36,492 nucleotides of DNA, from NCBI GenBank assembly GCA_003556385.1, contig PWRA01000117.1:1-36492 (forward strand), written 5' to 3'. The stretch comes from Dehalococcoidia bacterium. Lineage in GTDB: Bacteria; Chloroflexota; Dehalococcoidia; GIF9; AB-539-J10. How positions within the stretch are numbered: position 1 is the stretch's first letter; each line of letters starts with the position of its first letter. Below are positions 8,415-16,844 of the stretch, piece by piece. The notes under the pieces are model-generated. The model saw only the letters and a list, made by a program, of their open reading frames with translations, made no database searches and was not told the origin of the DNA. The position numbers were made by a program, and so were the translations under genes.

Positions 8415-9164
8415 TCATCGGGGATCCGCATTGCCTCTCACCTCCCGAATGGGCCGCCGTTTTGGCAGTCCCGCACGCCGGGGGTATCGGTCCGGTGTCG
8501 CCGATATCTTATCAACTAATACCAGGTAACGCACGTCGCCGGCTTCACCAAGTTCTACCGTCTCAATCCGGTCCAGTCTGCCGCCCAGAGTGCGGATGGC
8601 GCTCCGCGCCGCTTCGATCTCCTGCTCAATGTCCCCTTTCTTGTGGGCCACAAATCGTCCTCCGATCCGACAAAAGGGAAGAGTCAGTTCTGCCAGCGCG
8701 GGCAACGGGCCTAGGGCGCGGGAGACCACCAGGGAGAACCGCTCGCGGTAGAGCTCGAGATGAGCCGTTTCCTCAGCTCTGCTGTTGAGCACCTCCACGT
8801 CCACCAGGTCAAGTTCGCCTACGATGTGGCGCAGGAAAGCCGCCTTTTTCCCCGTGGACTCGAGGAGCACGAGGCGGCATTGCGGCAGCGCGATCTTGAG
8901 CGGAACCCCGGGGAACCCGGCGCCTGCGCCTATGTCTATGAGGCTGAAACCGGGCTCTTCGCTCTCATCCGCCGGCAGCACCCCGATGACGGTCAGAGAA
9001 TCGAGGAAATGCCTGACCTGTACCGCCCGGTAGTCGGTGATCGCTGTAAGGTTGATCCTCGTGTTCCACTCAACGAGTTCCCGGTAGTAAAGGTCGAATT
9101 GCCTTACCTGTGCGACAGTGAGCTGTAATCCCAGCCTGCGTGCTCCTTCAATGAGCTCTTTCAT
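8415..9164 (-). CDS. rsmG: 16S rRNA (guanine-N7) methyltransferase RsmG (GidB)
   Basis: RsmG methylates N7 of G527 in 16S rRNA using S-adenosylmethionine. The 249-residue protein has the family hallmarks INLTAI (37-42), HFLDSLT (52-58) and the SAM motif IDIGAGAGFPG (76-86), followed by LLESTGKKAAFL and VVSRALGPL. The basic C-terminal tail (RYPRRAGLPKRRP) is also typical. The ATG has no strong ribosome-binding site. The gene lies 51 bases upstream of the pdxS start on the same strand but is separated from it by the pdxS promoter. It is divergent from the AbrB-like gene across a 200-base spacer. Confidence 0.94.
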   Translation of the reverse strand: MKELIEGARRLGLQLTVAQVRQFDLYYRELVEWNTRINLTAITDYRAVQVRHFLDSLTVIGVLPADESEEPGFSLIDIGAGAGFPGVPLKIALPQCRLVLLESTGKKAAFLRHIVGELDLVDVEVLNSRAEETAHLELYRERFSLVVSRALGPLPALAELTLPFCRIGGRFVAHKKGDIEQEIEAARSAIRTLGGRLDRIETVELGEAGDVRYLVLVDKISATPDRYPRRAGLPKRRPIREVRGNADPR

Positions 9165-9308
9165 CTTGAGTCAGGACTGACATCCCGGGGCGGGCCCGCA
9201 ACCGGTTTGCTCTGATCCTTGCGGGGAGCACCTCAATTCTACCATGATCTTCGCTCATGTTTGATGCGGTCGCCGTGAGTGTGCGAAGGCGGGTCGCCGG
9301 CCTGCCAT

Positions 9309-9338
9309 TTGACCGATTAGTAAGAAAAATCCTACAAT
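9309..9338 (+). promoter_or_regulatory. Promoter of the AbrB-like gene and export operon
   Basis: TTGACC (9309-9314) and TACAAT (9333-9338) are separated by 18 bases and each match consensus at 5 of 6 positions. The ATG of the AbrB-like gene follows at 9367 with AGGAGG 5 bases upstream. As AbrB-type proteins often self-regulate, an operator may lie in this spacer; no clear palindrome was seen. Confidence 0.6.
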
Positions 9339-9366
9339 ACCGACGTAGTCACTGCAGGAGGCGAGA

Positions 9367-9657
9367 ATGGCACAAAGGAATGAGCATGTCATAGGGCGGT
9401 GCTTTGGCACCGCCGTGCTGGGCCCGCGGGGACAACTGGTGGTCCCCGTGGAGGCCCGGAAGGAACTGGGCATAGATGCCGGCAACAAAATGCTGGTTTT
9501 CGGTCATATGAACGGGCAGGGACTCATTCTGGTGAAAGTTGAGACCGCTGAAGAACTGCTCAACGTCATGAGTAGCAAGCTCGATGAAGTTGCCAGGATA
9601 GTTCAGGAGAGCAAGCTCTCCAATGAGGGGGCGCAGGACGAAGGCGATCAGGATTAG
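9367..9657 (+). CDS. AbrB/SpoVT-type DNA-binding regulator
   Basis: This 96-residue protein has the swapped-hairpin AbrB DNA-binding domain in residues 13-60. LGPRGQLVVPVEARKELGI is the hallmark segment, followed by AGNKMLVFG and LILVKVE strands. The C-terminal third is helical and acidic, probably for dimerisation. It resembles AbrB-family regulators placed next to efflux genes. Here it is 93 bases upstream of a MacA-like adaptor on the same strand, so it may regulate the transporter. The ligand or signal is unknown. Confidence 0.85.
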   Translation: MAQRNEHVIGRCFGTAVLGPRGQLVVPVEARKELGIDAGNKMLVFGHMNGQGLILVKVETAEELLNVMSSKLDEVARIVQESKLSNEGAQDEGDQD

Positions 9658-9750
9658 CGACCCGGTTGAAACACACACCAGGTTGTGGCCCGCCCGACGA
9701 TACGGGGTCGCTACAACGAGCATTGCATCACAATGGAGAAGGGGACAGAA

Positions 9751-10812
9751 ATGAAAATGAAGAAACGCCTGCCGATAATGATAGCAGTCAGCCTGATCAG
9801 TCTCGGTGTAGTGCTGGCCATAGTATTCACTTCGCTGGCCGCTCCCGACGATACTCCACCGGATACAGTCACGGTAACCCGGGACGATCTTGTGATAACC
9901 GCTCCGGTCCGCGGCAACCTGGAGATGCCCGACAAAGCATTTCTGTCATTCGGCGTCCCCGGTACAGTGGAGGAGGTGCTGGTTGATGTAGGGGACACGG
10001 TGGAGAAGGATGATGAACTGGCCAGACTTGACGCGCCGTCCTTGAGATTAGCTTTAGAGGCGGCGGAGGCGCAGTACAGAAGTGCCCGAAACGCGTTGCG
10101 AGAGGCGAATAGCCTTCTCAGAGAGGCCAGGGATTTGCTGGGAGACGGAGGACCGGTCACAGACTTGCTGTTGCGTTTTCTCGAACAGCAGGTGGATGGA
10201 GCCAGGTCGGCCGTGGAAATGGCGGAGCTTAACCTGGAATCGGCCAGACTCAATCTGGAACAGGCCGTGATAACGGCTCCTTTCCACGGCGTGGTGGCCG
10301 ACATCAACATAAGTGAAGGCATGGCATTCGCCCCGGCGGCAATGGGCGCTCCGCCCATATCAATGGTCGGCACCGGTAAGATCGAGATGCGCGGCTTTAT
10401 CGATGAACTCGATGTGGCCAGCGTGGAGGTGGGCCAGGAAGCAACTATCTCGCTGGACGCGCTGAGGGACATGGAACTAAAGGGCAAGGTGTCCTTTGTC
10501 TCGCTGATAGGCACGGTGCGGGCCGGGGTGGTTTCCTATGAGACCATTATAACCCTGGAAGACAAGCATGAAGAGCTTAGAGACGGCATGAGTGCCGCCG
10601 CCGACATCATCGTCGAGCGTCGCGATAACGTGCTGCTGATACCGAACAGGGCTATCCGGGGCACCCGGGAAGCCCCGCTCGTTCACGTGTACGCGGACGC
10701 GCAGGTGCAGGAACGGGAGGTGACCCTCGGACTGTCCGATGGCATAGATACCGAGGTCCTGTCCGGATTGAACGAAGGAGAAGAGGTGGTCCTGCCCGGA
10801 CGCAGGACGTGA
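9751..10812 (+). CDS. MacA/HlyD-type adaptor protein of an ABC exporter
   Basis: From the ATG at 9751 this is 353 residues, starting MKMKKRLP and followed by one hydrophobic segment (about 7-30) as an N-terminal membrane anchor. A biotinyl-lipoyl-like strand region (GTVEEVLVDVGDTVEKDDEL), a coiled-coil hairpin (about 100-170) and a beta-barrel region follow, as in periplasmic adaptor proteins. Upstream in-frame starts at 9685 and 9733 are possible, but GGAGAAGGGG sits 6 bases before 9751. In a likely monoderm such adaptors act outside the membrane with MacB-like permeases. The ATPase and permease genes follow at once, so the three probably form one exporter. Substrate unknown. Confidence 0.85.
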   Translation: MKMKKRLPIMIAVSLISLGVVLAIVFTSLAAPDDTPPDTVTVTRDDLVITAPVRGNLEMPDKAFLSFGVPGTVEEVLVDVGDTVEKDDELARLDAPSLRLALEAAEAQYRSARNALREANSLLREARDLLGDGGPVTDLLLRFLEQQVDGARSAVEMAELNLESARLNLEQAVITAPFHGVVADINISEGMAFAPAAMGAPPISMVGTGKIEMRGFIDELDVASVEVGQEATISLDALRDMELKGKVSFVSLIGTVRAGVVSYETIITLEDKHEELRDGMSAAADIIVERRDNVLLIPNRAIRGTREAPLVHVYADAQVQEREVTLGLSDGIDTEVLSGLNEGEEVVLPGRRT

Positions 10813-10842
10813 GCTATGCTTCTTGAGGCACCGGAGTAACGA

Positions 10843-11505
10843 ATGCTTGAACTCGACAACATAACGAAGGTATACAAGGCGGGAGAGACGGAGGTACCTG
10901 CTCTGCGCGGGATCACCTGCGATATCACGGACGGAGAGATGGTATCCATAATTGGACCCTCGGGTTCGGGCAAGTCCACCCTCATGAATATCATCGGCTG
11001 TTTGGATAGGCCTACTTCGGGACAATACCGACTGGACCGAACTCTGGTCAGTGAGCTTGATGACAACCAGCTGGCCGAGATAAGGAACAGGAGGATAGGC
11101 TTCGTATTCCAGAGTTTCAACCTCCTGTCCAGGACGTCGGCTCTGGGCAATGTGGAGTTGCCGCTCATTTACAGCGGCACCGACAACCGGCGGCAACGGG
11201 CGTTAGAAGTCCTCCAGTTGGTGGGACTAGCCAGTCGGGTCACCCATAGGCCGAGCGAGCTAAGCGGCGGAGAGCAGCAAAGGGTGGCTATCGCCCGCGC
11301 CCTGGTCAATAACCCGTCCCTCATCCTGGCCGATGAACCCACCGGCAACCTCGATACCCGCACCAGCGAGGAGATTATCCAGCTTTTTGAGCATTTGAAT
11401 AAGCAAGGGATGACCATCATCCTGGTGACTCACGATCCGGACGTCGCTGCCTGTACTCAGCGCACCATCAGGATACGTGATGGTCTCGTAGAGGCCTCTG
11501 AATGA
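10843..11505 (+). CDS. MacB/LolD-type ABC transporter ATP-binding protein
   Basis: This 220-residue ATPase contains Walker [10 protein letters not shown] (38-46), a Q-loop at Q90, the signature [15 protein letters not shown] (140-154), Walker [10 protein letters not shown] (160-168) and the switch His H197. The size and the sequence [17 protein letters not shown] are typical of the MacB/LolD/FtsE-like class that powers mechanotransmission exporters rather than classical importers. It overlaps the permease start by 4 bases (ATGA) and follows the adaptor by 30 bases. Confidence 0.93.
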   Translation: MLELDNITKVYKAGETEVPALRGITCDITDGEMVSIIGPSGSGKSTLMNIIGCLDRPTSGQYRLDRTLVSELDDNQLAEIRNRRIGFVFQSFNLLSRTSALGNVELPLIYSGTDNRRQRALEVLQLVGLASRVTHRPSELSGGEQQRVAIARALVNNPSLILADEPTGNLDTRTSEEIIQLFEHLNKQGMTIILVTHDPDVAACTQRTIRIRDGLVEASE

Positions 11506-12752
11506 AGCTCCGGGATCTCGTCGGCATTGCCCTCCGGGCTTTGCTCAGCAACAAACTGCGGTCGTTTCTGACCATGCTGGGCATAATGATCGGTGTGGGC
11601 GCGGTCGTCGCTATCATGTCTCTGGGACAGGCACAGGAGGCGGAGATGGAGGAAGCCTTTGCCGCCCTGGGGTCTAACCTGATCTACGTCATGCCCCGTG
11701 ACCTCGGCGGCGTTGCCATGGGGGGTATGAGGGGAAGTGGGGGTACAACCCTGACCTGGGAAGACGCCCGGGCGATCGACAGAGAAGCTCCTTCGGTGGG
11801 GGGAGTAGCGCCTGCGACGCAGCGTTACAACTCGCAGATCGTAGCCGGTAGAGAGCAACTCCTGGGCATAGTGGCCGGGGTAACACCGCCGTACGAGTGG
11901 ATCAACAATATGAGCGTAGCGGAGGGCGGATTCATAAGCGAGAACGATGACAGGGCGAGGTCCAGGGTGGTTGTCCTGGGAAGCCAGATAGCAGGAAGCC
12001 TTTTCGGGGAGATGGACCCCACGGGTCAGCCCATAAGGATAGACGGTCGCCAGTTCGAGGTCATCGGCGTCCTGGAGACCAAGGGGGTGGGATTCGGAAC
12101 GGAGGATCTGACGGCATACATTCCCTTATCGACCTTCTACGCCACCATGGCCCCCGACCAGGTAACTGGCCGTGGGCACATAGTCCAGACGATCGCCGTC
12201 GAGGCCCGTAGCAAAGACCATATAGACTCCGCCATAGACGAGATCACCGCCATCTTGCGGGACCGCCATCGCATCATGGAGGGCGAGCGGTCGGAATTCA
12301 GAGTCATAAGTATGGAGTCTATAGCCGGCATCGCGGCAGATATGATGGGACTGATCCAGTTGATCCTTGCCGCCATTGCCGGCATTTCGCTGCTCGTTGG
12401 GGGGATCGGCATCATGAATATCATGCTGGTTTCGGTGACAGAACGGATCAGGGAAATCGGGTTGCGCAAGGCTGTGGGGGCGAAGCGACGGGACATTATG
12501 GTCCAGTTTCTCACTGAAGCGGCCGCTCTCAGTTTCCTTGGCGGCACCATCGGGGTAGGGCTGGCGTGGGTGATTATTCAGGTCGGGGCCGCCGTGGCGG
12601 CCGGCGCCGGCTTTCCCATAGACGTCAGACTGGCCGGCAGCGTTGTTGTCCTGGCGCTGGGCGTGGCGATCGCTATCGGGCTCGTCTCTGGCCTATATCC
12701 CGCGATCCGGGCCGCGCGACTCGATCCCATCGAGTCTCTACGCCACGAGTAG
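11502..12752 (+). CDS. MacB/FtsX-type ABC transporter permease
   Basis: The 416-residue protein has the MacB topology. TM1 lies near residues 20-42 ([20 protein letters not shown]), a large extracytoplasmic MacB-PCD domain spans about 45-275, and three more TM helices lie near 280-310, 335-365 and 378-402. The conserved segment [19 protein letters not shown] precedes TM3. It would couple ATP hydrolysis by the upstream ATPase to adaptor movement for export of a drug, peptide or lipid. Its stop is one base from the stop of the convergent folE gene, leaving no room for a separate terminator. Confidence 0.92.
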   Translation: MKLRDLVGIALRALLSNKLRSFLTMLGIMIGVGAVVAIMSLGQAQEAEMEEAFAALGSNLIYVMPRDLGGVAMGGMRGSGGTTLTWEDARAIDREAPSVGGVAPATQRYNSQIVAGREQLLGIVAGVTPPYEWINNMSVAEGGFISENDDRARSRVVVLGSQIAGSLFGEMDPTGQPIRIDGRQFEVIGVLETKGVGFGTEDLTAYIPLSTFYATMAPDQVTGRGHIVQTIAVEARSKDHIDSAIDEITAILRDRHRIMEGERSEFRVISMESIAGIAADMMGLIQLILAAIAGISLLVGGIGIMNIMLVSVTERIREIGLRKAVGAKRRDIMVQFLTEAAALSFLGGTIGVGLAWVIIQVGAAVAAGAGFPIDVRLAGSVVVLALGVAIAIGLVSGLYPAIRAARLDPIESLRHE

Positions 12753-12753
12753 A

Positions 12754-13320
12754 CTATTTTCCCTGGATCAGCGACAGGAATTCGCTACGGGTCGCCACCT
12801 TGCGCAGGAAGATCCCCCTCACCGCCGAGGTTATGATGCTTGCACCAGGCTTCTTGATCCCGCGCATACCCATACACAGGTGCTCTGCCTGGATAACCAC
12901 CGCCACCCCGTCCGCGTGGAGCGCCTCAAAGATGACATCGGCAATCTGCTGCGTCATCCTTTCCTGGAGTTGGGGGCGCCGGGCGCAGATTTCCACCACC
13001 CTGGCCAGCTTGCTCACCCCTACTACTTTGCCTCCGGGACTCGGAATGTAGCCCACGTGGGCAACCCCGTAGAAAGGCAGGAGGTGATGTTCGCACATGG
13101 AGTAGAAAGAGATATCCCGCATGATGACCATCTCCTCATAGCCCTCTTCGAAATCCACTCTTAGCTCGGCCTTCGGGTCCGCATATAGCCCCGAGAAGAG
13201 TTCGGCGTACATCGCTGCCACTCTCTGCGGTGTATCCCTCAGGCTCTCCCTGGCCGGATCCTCGCCGATCGCCTCGATTATGGAGGCCACCGCAACTCTG
13301 ATTTTCTCCTGATCAACCAT
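12754..13320 (-). CDS. folE: GTP cyclohydrolase I (type IA)
   Basis: FolE converts GTP to 7,8-dihydroneopterin triphosphate, the first step of tetrahydrofolate synthesis and of queuosine-type pathways. The 188-residue protein carries the zinc and catalytic motif [12 protein letters not shown] (C76, H78, H79), [20 protein letters not shown], and [16 protein letters not shown] with the third zinc ligand C149. AGGAGAACCTAG precedes the ATG. Tetrahydrofolate supply fits the MetF/MetV genes nearby. A TATAAT with an extended -10 at 13493 predicts a leader of about 165 bases. Confidence 0.96.
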   Translation of the reverse strand: MVDQEKIRVAVASIIEAIGEDPARESLRDTPQRVAAMYAELFSGLYADPKAELRVDFEEGYEEMVIMRDISFYSMCEHHLLPFYGVAHVGYIPSPGGKVVGVSKLARVVEICARRPQLQERMTQQIADVIFEALHADGVAVVIQAEHLCMGMRGIKKPGASIITSAVRGIFLRKVATRSEFLSLIQGK

Positions 13321-13699
13321 CTAGGTTCTCCTCTCTATCGAGCTGGCGCTGCTTAGGTACACGCAGGTGTAGCAACTCAGACCGTGGGTAGAGACGTGGC
13401 TTCAGTATGCTCATGCCCGGGCTGCCAGCGAAGGGTAGACGCCGCGTCAAGAAGATGCACAGCTACGATTTCACAGATCATATGTCGCCTGTATTATATC
13501 ATCGGTTGGACTGGCTACAGCGTCATAGGGTGTGGGTGAGCGCTTCTTTCTGAAAACCGACTCGAAGTGCCGCTTTGCTGGCTCCGGGGAGGCCGAATAC
13601 CATTGTGGCATTTGTCGAGGATGCCTTCGTACTCCACTTGGACCGCCCCCTGCCGCCAGAGGAGCAGGAGGTCCATGCCTACGACCCTTTCCCGATGTG
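13321..13699. other. Intergenic region between folE and the foldase gene
   Basis: This 379-base gap holds the folE leader (about 13321-13486), in which I recognise no riboswitch, and the extended -10 promoter at 13493-13501. The remainder up to the foldase stop contains only short, unconvincing reading frames on both strands and no clear terminator. Confidence 0.5.
13493..13501 (-). promoter_or_regulatory. Extended -10 promoter of folE
   Basis: The minus strand reads TGATATAAT, an extended -10 (TG-N-TATAAT) with a perfect hexamer at 13498-13493. No good -35 is seen, which is acceptable for extended -10 promoters. Start expected near 13486. Confidence 0.55.
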
Positions 13700-14941
13700 C
13701 TATCTTCTACGCAAGACCTCGGCGGCAGCCCACCACACTTGTTCCTCGTCGGGGCGTTTGATGGTGCACTCCTCTTTCTTCTCCTCGAACCATTCGTTCA
13801 GGCGCCTCTGCACCATCACTTCCCTATCCTCCTCCTCAAGCTCGCGTTCGTCCCGGTCCAATACCTCAACTATCCAGAAGCCACCGCTGGTCTGGACCGA
13901 TTCGTCTCTGACCGGCTCGCTCACCTCGTTGATGGCCAGGTCGAAAGCAGCGTCGTCGAAGGCGTCGCTGTCCATCTGCCCCGGCACCAGCCGGCCTAGC
14001 TCACCTCCGTGGTCCGCGCTTGGATGCTGCGAATATTCCTTCGCTAGAGCAGTGAAGTTACCGCCAGCCAGCTTGGCTCTAACCTGCTCTGCCTCTCCCC
14101 TGCTGCCCAGCAGGATTGCCCTCGCCTCTATCTCTCTCTCATCATCCTCATTGTCGAGGGCATCGGTGACTTCTATGAGCCAGTAGCCAACATTCTTGAT
14201 CGCGGCCTCATCATAGACGGGCTCGCTCAGCTCTCCGGGCGTAAGGTTGAGAGCGACATCGGCGATCAGGGGGTCGGGCATTAGCTCCTCAGGCAGCCAT
14301 CCCAGATCGCCTTTGATGTGCGGATGGTAGGAGAACTCGTCGGCCAAAGCGGTGAAGTTGCCGCCAGCCTTGATCTTGGCTATCACCTCATCCGCTACCT
14401 CCTCATCCTCAACAAGCATTACCCGTACATGAGTGTGCTCCATCTCTCTCTCGCGCAGGAGTGAATCGAAGTGGCCCTCGAGCTTCTCCTGCAACAGGAT
14501 AGAACGGACGATATCTCGGAATATATTGTCATCGGGCCACTCCTCTTCCTGGAGCCTCGCATCTATCTCCTGTTTGCTAATCTCAATCCCCAGGTCTTCT
14601 CTGGCATACTGCCTCATCACCTCGGCATCGATAATACTATCGGCAACCATCTCAGCCATATAGTGTATCCACTCCGGATCCGCCTGTCCGCTGTAGATAT
14701 CCAGCATGTCCACGTAGTATTCCATTCTGAATGAAGCATCGTTTACCCGGATCACGACCTGGCGCCCGGGCGCTACTCTCTCCGTGTAATATTCGGCGCC
14801 GGCCCAGCTCACAAGGCCTATGAGAATAACGGCGGCCGTAATAGTGAGGATGCGTCGTAATCTCATCTGGCGCTGCCAGCGGGACAGCTGCCGTCTGGTC
14901 GGGGCAGGCTTCGGTGTGGCTCTTCTCTGCTTTTTGGCCAA
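13700..14941 (-). CDS. Membrane-anchored parvulin-type peptidyl-prolyl isomerase with two rotamase domains
   Basis: The 413-residue protein has a basic N-terminus, one TM segment (about 30-48, ILTITAAVILIGLVSWAG), a SurA/PrsA-like helical region (about 65-165), and two rotamase-like domains at about 167-255 and 262-355. Each contains a GGNFTALA..YS..P....GGxLGxL-type pattern. The protein would act outside the cytoplasmic membrane to help exported proteins fold. The start codon is TTG (14941-14939), supported by AGGAGG 8 bases upstream. The C-terminal 60 residues are strongly charged. No neighbour shares its strand closely. It is close to PrsA/SurA-like foldases but not orthologous to a named one. 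Confidence 0.85.
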   Translation of the reverse strand: MAKKQRRATPKPAPTRRQLSRWQRQMRLRRILTITAAVILIGLVSWAGAEYYTERVAPGRQVVIRVNDASFRMEYYVDMLDIYSGQADPEWIHYMAEMVADSIIDAEVMRQYAREDLGIEISKQEIDARLQEEEWPDDNIFRDIVRSILLQEKLEGHFDSLLREREMEHTHVRVMLVEDEEVADEVIAKIKAGGNFTALADEFSYHPHIKGDLGWLPEELMPDPLIADVALNLTPGELSEPVYDEAAIKNVGYWLIEVTDALDNEDDEREIEARAILLGSRGEAEQVRAKLAGGNFTALAKEYSQHPSADHGGELGRLVPGQMDSDAFDDAAFDLAINEVSEPVRDESVQTSGGFWIVEVLDRDERELEEEDREVMVQRRLNEWFEEKKEECTIKRPDEEQVWWAAAEVLRRR

Positions 14942-14959
14942 GGGTGCAACCTCCTGAGC

Positions 14960-14989
14960 TTGTACTTCCTTTACGGGAGCAAGTATGAT
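14960..14989 (+). promoter_or_regulatory. Predicted promoter of tRNA-Pro(GGG)
   Basis: TTGTAC (14960-14965) and TATGAT (14984-14989) are 18 bases apart on the plus strand. A start near 14996 would leave a leader of about 27 bases before the tRNA. Confidence 0.45.
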
Positions 14990-15022
14990 AGCATATTATG
15001 TGGGTGGGGAAAAACGAGGCGA

Positions 15023-15096
15023 CGGGGTGTAGCGCAGCCCGGTAGCGCACCTGAATGGGGTTCAGGTGGTCGGAGGTTCAAATCCTCTCACCCCGA
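15023..15096 (+). tRNA. tRNA-Pro (anticodon GGG)
   Basis: The acceptor stem CGGGGTG pairs with CACCCCG, with discriminator A. The D arm is GCGC...GCGC, the anticodon stem CCTGA/TCAGG encloses ATGGGGT with anticodon GGG, and the T arm is GGAGGTTCAAATCCTC. CCA is not encoded. It reads CCC and CCU proline codons. A second proline tRNA (TGG) lies at 34400. Confidence 0.95.
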
Positions 15097-15222
15097 CATT
15101 CATCCCCCCATCATCTGCTAACACCCGCAATTTCGTCTGCTCGTGGTCCGACAAAGTGGGGCGTGTTATCAGCCCTTCGCTGGGTGGGATGATGAAGTTG
15201 GAAGTAGGTATTCCTCGGTGTA

Positions 15223-16113
15223 CTAGCCAGCAAGCCCTGCCGCTTTCAGGATGTCCGGGACTACCTCCTCTTTGCCTATCGCCATGACGTGCACTCCATG
15301 GCAGAGCGATTCGTCTTTCAGCGTGGCGATCATCCTGCCCGCGATCTCTATGCCCTTGTTGAGGGCTTCGCCCTTAGGGGCAGCGGCCATCTCGTCGACC
15401 AGGTCCTGGGGTACGAAGACACCCGGGACGTTGTCGTTCATGTACTTCGCCATCCTGGCCGAGACGAGTAGGATAATGCCGGCCAGTATCTTGACCGGGA
15501 ACGGGCGTGCGTACTCCATGAACCTAGCGAAGTTTTCCAGGTCATATATGGCCTGGGTTTGAAAGAACTCAGCCCCGGCTTCCACCTTCTTTTCGAACTT
15601 GATGAGCTGAGGTTCGATCGGATGTGCCTCGGGCGTGACTATGGCTCCGGCACAGAACTCAACAGCCCCGTCCAGGTCATTGCCGCCCAGGTCAGTGCCC
15701 GATTCCAGCTGTCGGATCGTCTTCAGTAGCTGTGCCGAATCGAGGTCGAAAACACCCTTGGCTTCCTTGTGGTCGCCGACCACCACGGCGTCTCCGGTCA
15801 GGCATAGGACATTTCTCACACCCCGGGTGTGCGCGAAGAGAAGCTCGGCTTGCAGGGCAAGGCGATTACGGTCGCGGCAGGTCACCTGTAGTATGGGCTC
15901 GCCGCCCCGTTCGACAACGCTCAGGCAGCCACCGATGGACGGGAACCGCATGACCGAACTCTGGTGATCGGTGACGTTCAGTGCGTCGACCTTGTCTTTG
16001 AGCAAATCGATATGATGCAGCATCTTCTCGATGTTCGTCCCTTTCGGGGGCCCGATCTCGCTCGTTATTACGAACCTGCCGGACTGTAGAGCGTCCCTGA
16101 AACGCGATGGCAT
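15223..16113 (-). CDS. metF: Methylenetetrahydrofolate reductase, MetF catalytic subunit
   Basis: MetF reduces 5,10-methylene-THF to 5-methyl-THF, the last reductive step of the methyl branch of the Wood-Ljungdahl pathway. The 296-residue TIM-barrel protein has E19 in TSEIGPPKG (the general acid position), NVTDHQ near 46-51 and the family pattern QTQAIYDLENF. It is the short form without the eukaryotic regulatory domain. GGGAGGG precedes the ATG. It lies 11 bases after metV and ends the operon that begins with the FDH-like gene. In acetogens the electron donor to MetFV varies (NADH, RnfC2 or Hdr-type partners). Here the neighbours are NuoE, NuoF-GltD and an FDH-like protein. Confidence 0.93.
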   Translation of the reverse strand: MPSRFRDALQSGRFVITSEIGPPKGTNIEKMLHHIDLLKDKVDALNVTDHQSSVMRFPSIGGCLSVVERGGEPILQVTCRDRNRLALQAELLFAHTRGVRNVLCLTGDAVVVGDHKEAKGVFDLDSAQLLKTIRQLESGTDLGGNDLDGAVEFCAGAIVTPEAHPIEPQLIKFEKKVEAGAEFFQTQAIYDLENFARFMEYARPFPVKILAGIILLVSARMAKYMNDNVPGVFVPQDLVDEMAAAPKGEALNKGIEIAGRMIATLKDESLCHGVHVMAIGKEEVVPDILKAAGLAG

Positions 16114-16124
16114 AGTCCCTCCCT

Positions 16125-16769
16125 TCAGACAATCCGGGTCATCCGGGGCCTGGGCGCGATGTTATAGTTCCGGGCACTGTGATACCTTCGCATGGCATCG
16201 ACCCGGCCCTGGTCCGTTAGCCTCTGATGTATGATAGTCCAGGCACAGTCCTTTTCGCTGTCGACCTCACATTTGCCCTGATTTGTGCCGCCGCAGGGTC
16301 CGTTGAGCAGACCCTTGTGGCACGCGGTCACGGGACAGATCCCGGCGGTCTCACCCAGGACGCACTGACCGCACTGCGCGCAGGCCTCCTGGAAGCAGCC
16401 GGAACCATCTTCAATGCCTATGAACAGGGTGTCGAGAGCTGGGATGACCGGCCTGGCCAGACAGGTACTCATTCTGTGCACCCCCAACGCGCAGCTCATT
16501 ACCAGTATACAGCCGGCATTCCGAATGGCGCCGTTGTTTTCTTCCATGGCCGCCTGGGTCATGTCATCGCAGGCAGTGGGGATAACAATCCAGCCGGTTA
16601 CCAGCTTACCGAGCTGTTGCAGACGCTCCCTCATCGCCAGCACCTCTTCCCTTCCGCCGGTCCTGGTCATGGTGGCGCACGTGCCGCAGCCGGCGATGTA
16701 CACCCGGTCGAATCCCTGTAACTGCTGCTCGATCTCCTCAGGAAGCTTTTGTCTCGTAATAGATTTCAT
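16125..16769 (-). CDS. metV: MetV, cysteine-rich partner of MetF (MTHFR C-terminal family)
   Basis: This 214-residue protein has the hallmark LLNGPCGGTNQGKCEV (about 154-169) of the MTHFR C-terminal Pfam family. It contains many cysteines: C28, C31 and C67 in the N-terminal half, then C125, C130, C133, C136, C145, C150, C159, C167 and C175. In known MetFV enzymes MetV carries an iron-sulfur cluster and zinc and passes electrons to MetF flavin. AGAGGTGA precedes the ATG. It lies 75 bases after the NuoF-GltD gene and 11 bases before metF, so all are probably co-transcribed. Confidence 0.9.
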   Translation of the reverse strand: MKSITRQKLPEEIEQQLQGFDRVYIAGCGTCATMTRTGGREEVLAMRERLQQLGKLVTGWIVIPTACDDMTQAAMEENNGAIRNAGCILVMSCALGVHRMSTCLARPVIPALDTLFIGIEDGSGCFQEACAQCGQCVLGETAGICPVTACHKGLLNGPCGGTNQGKCEVDSEKDCAWTIIHQRLTDQGRVDAMRRYHSARNYNIAPRPRMTRIV

Positions 16770-16844
16770 GTCTCACCTCTCGCCAGGAGCCCTCGGCTTT
16801 CAGTGATCGGCGACCCACCGCATGCCGATAGCCGAATGCATCGG

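Noticed and set aside
13321-13486. Possible riboswitch (folate or preQ1 type) in the long folE leader.
   Set aside because: No conserved core or convincing pseudoknot could be matched by eye.
13515-13676. 53-codon minus-strand frame (MDLLLLWRQGAV start) between folE and the foldase gene.
   Set aside because: No ribosome-binding site or recognised family; composition is no different from a random GC-rich frame. The plus-strand frames there are equally weak.
16227-16806. Long plus-strand frames inside metV, NuoF-GltD and the FDH-like gene.
   Set aside because: They lie antisense to genes with clear conserved motifs and have no family features; they reflect GC-rich codon bias.
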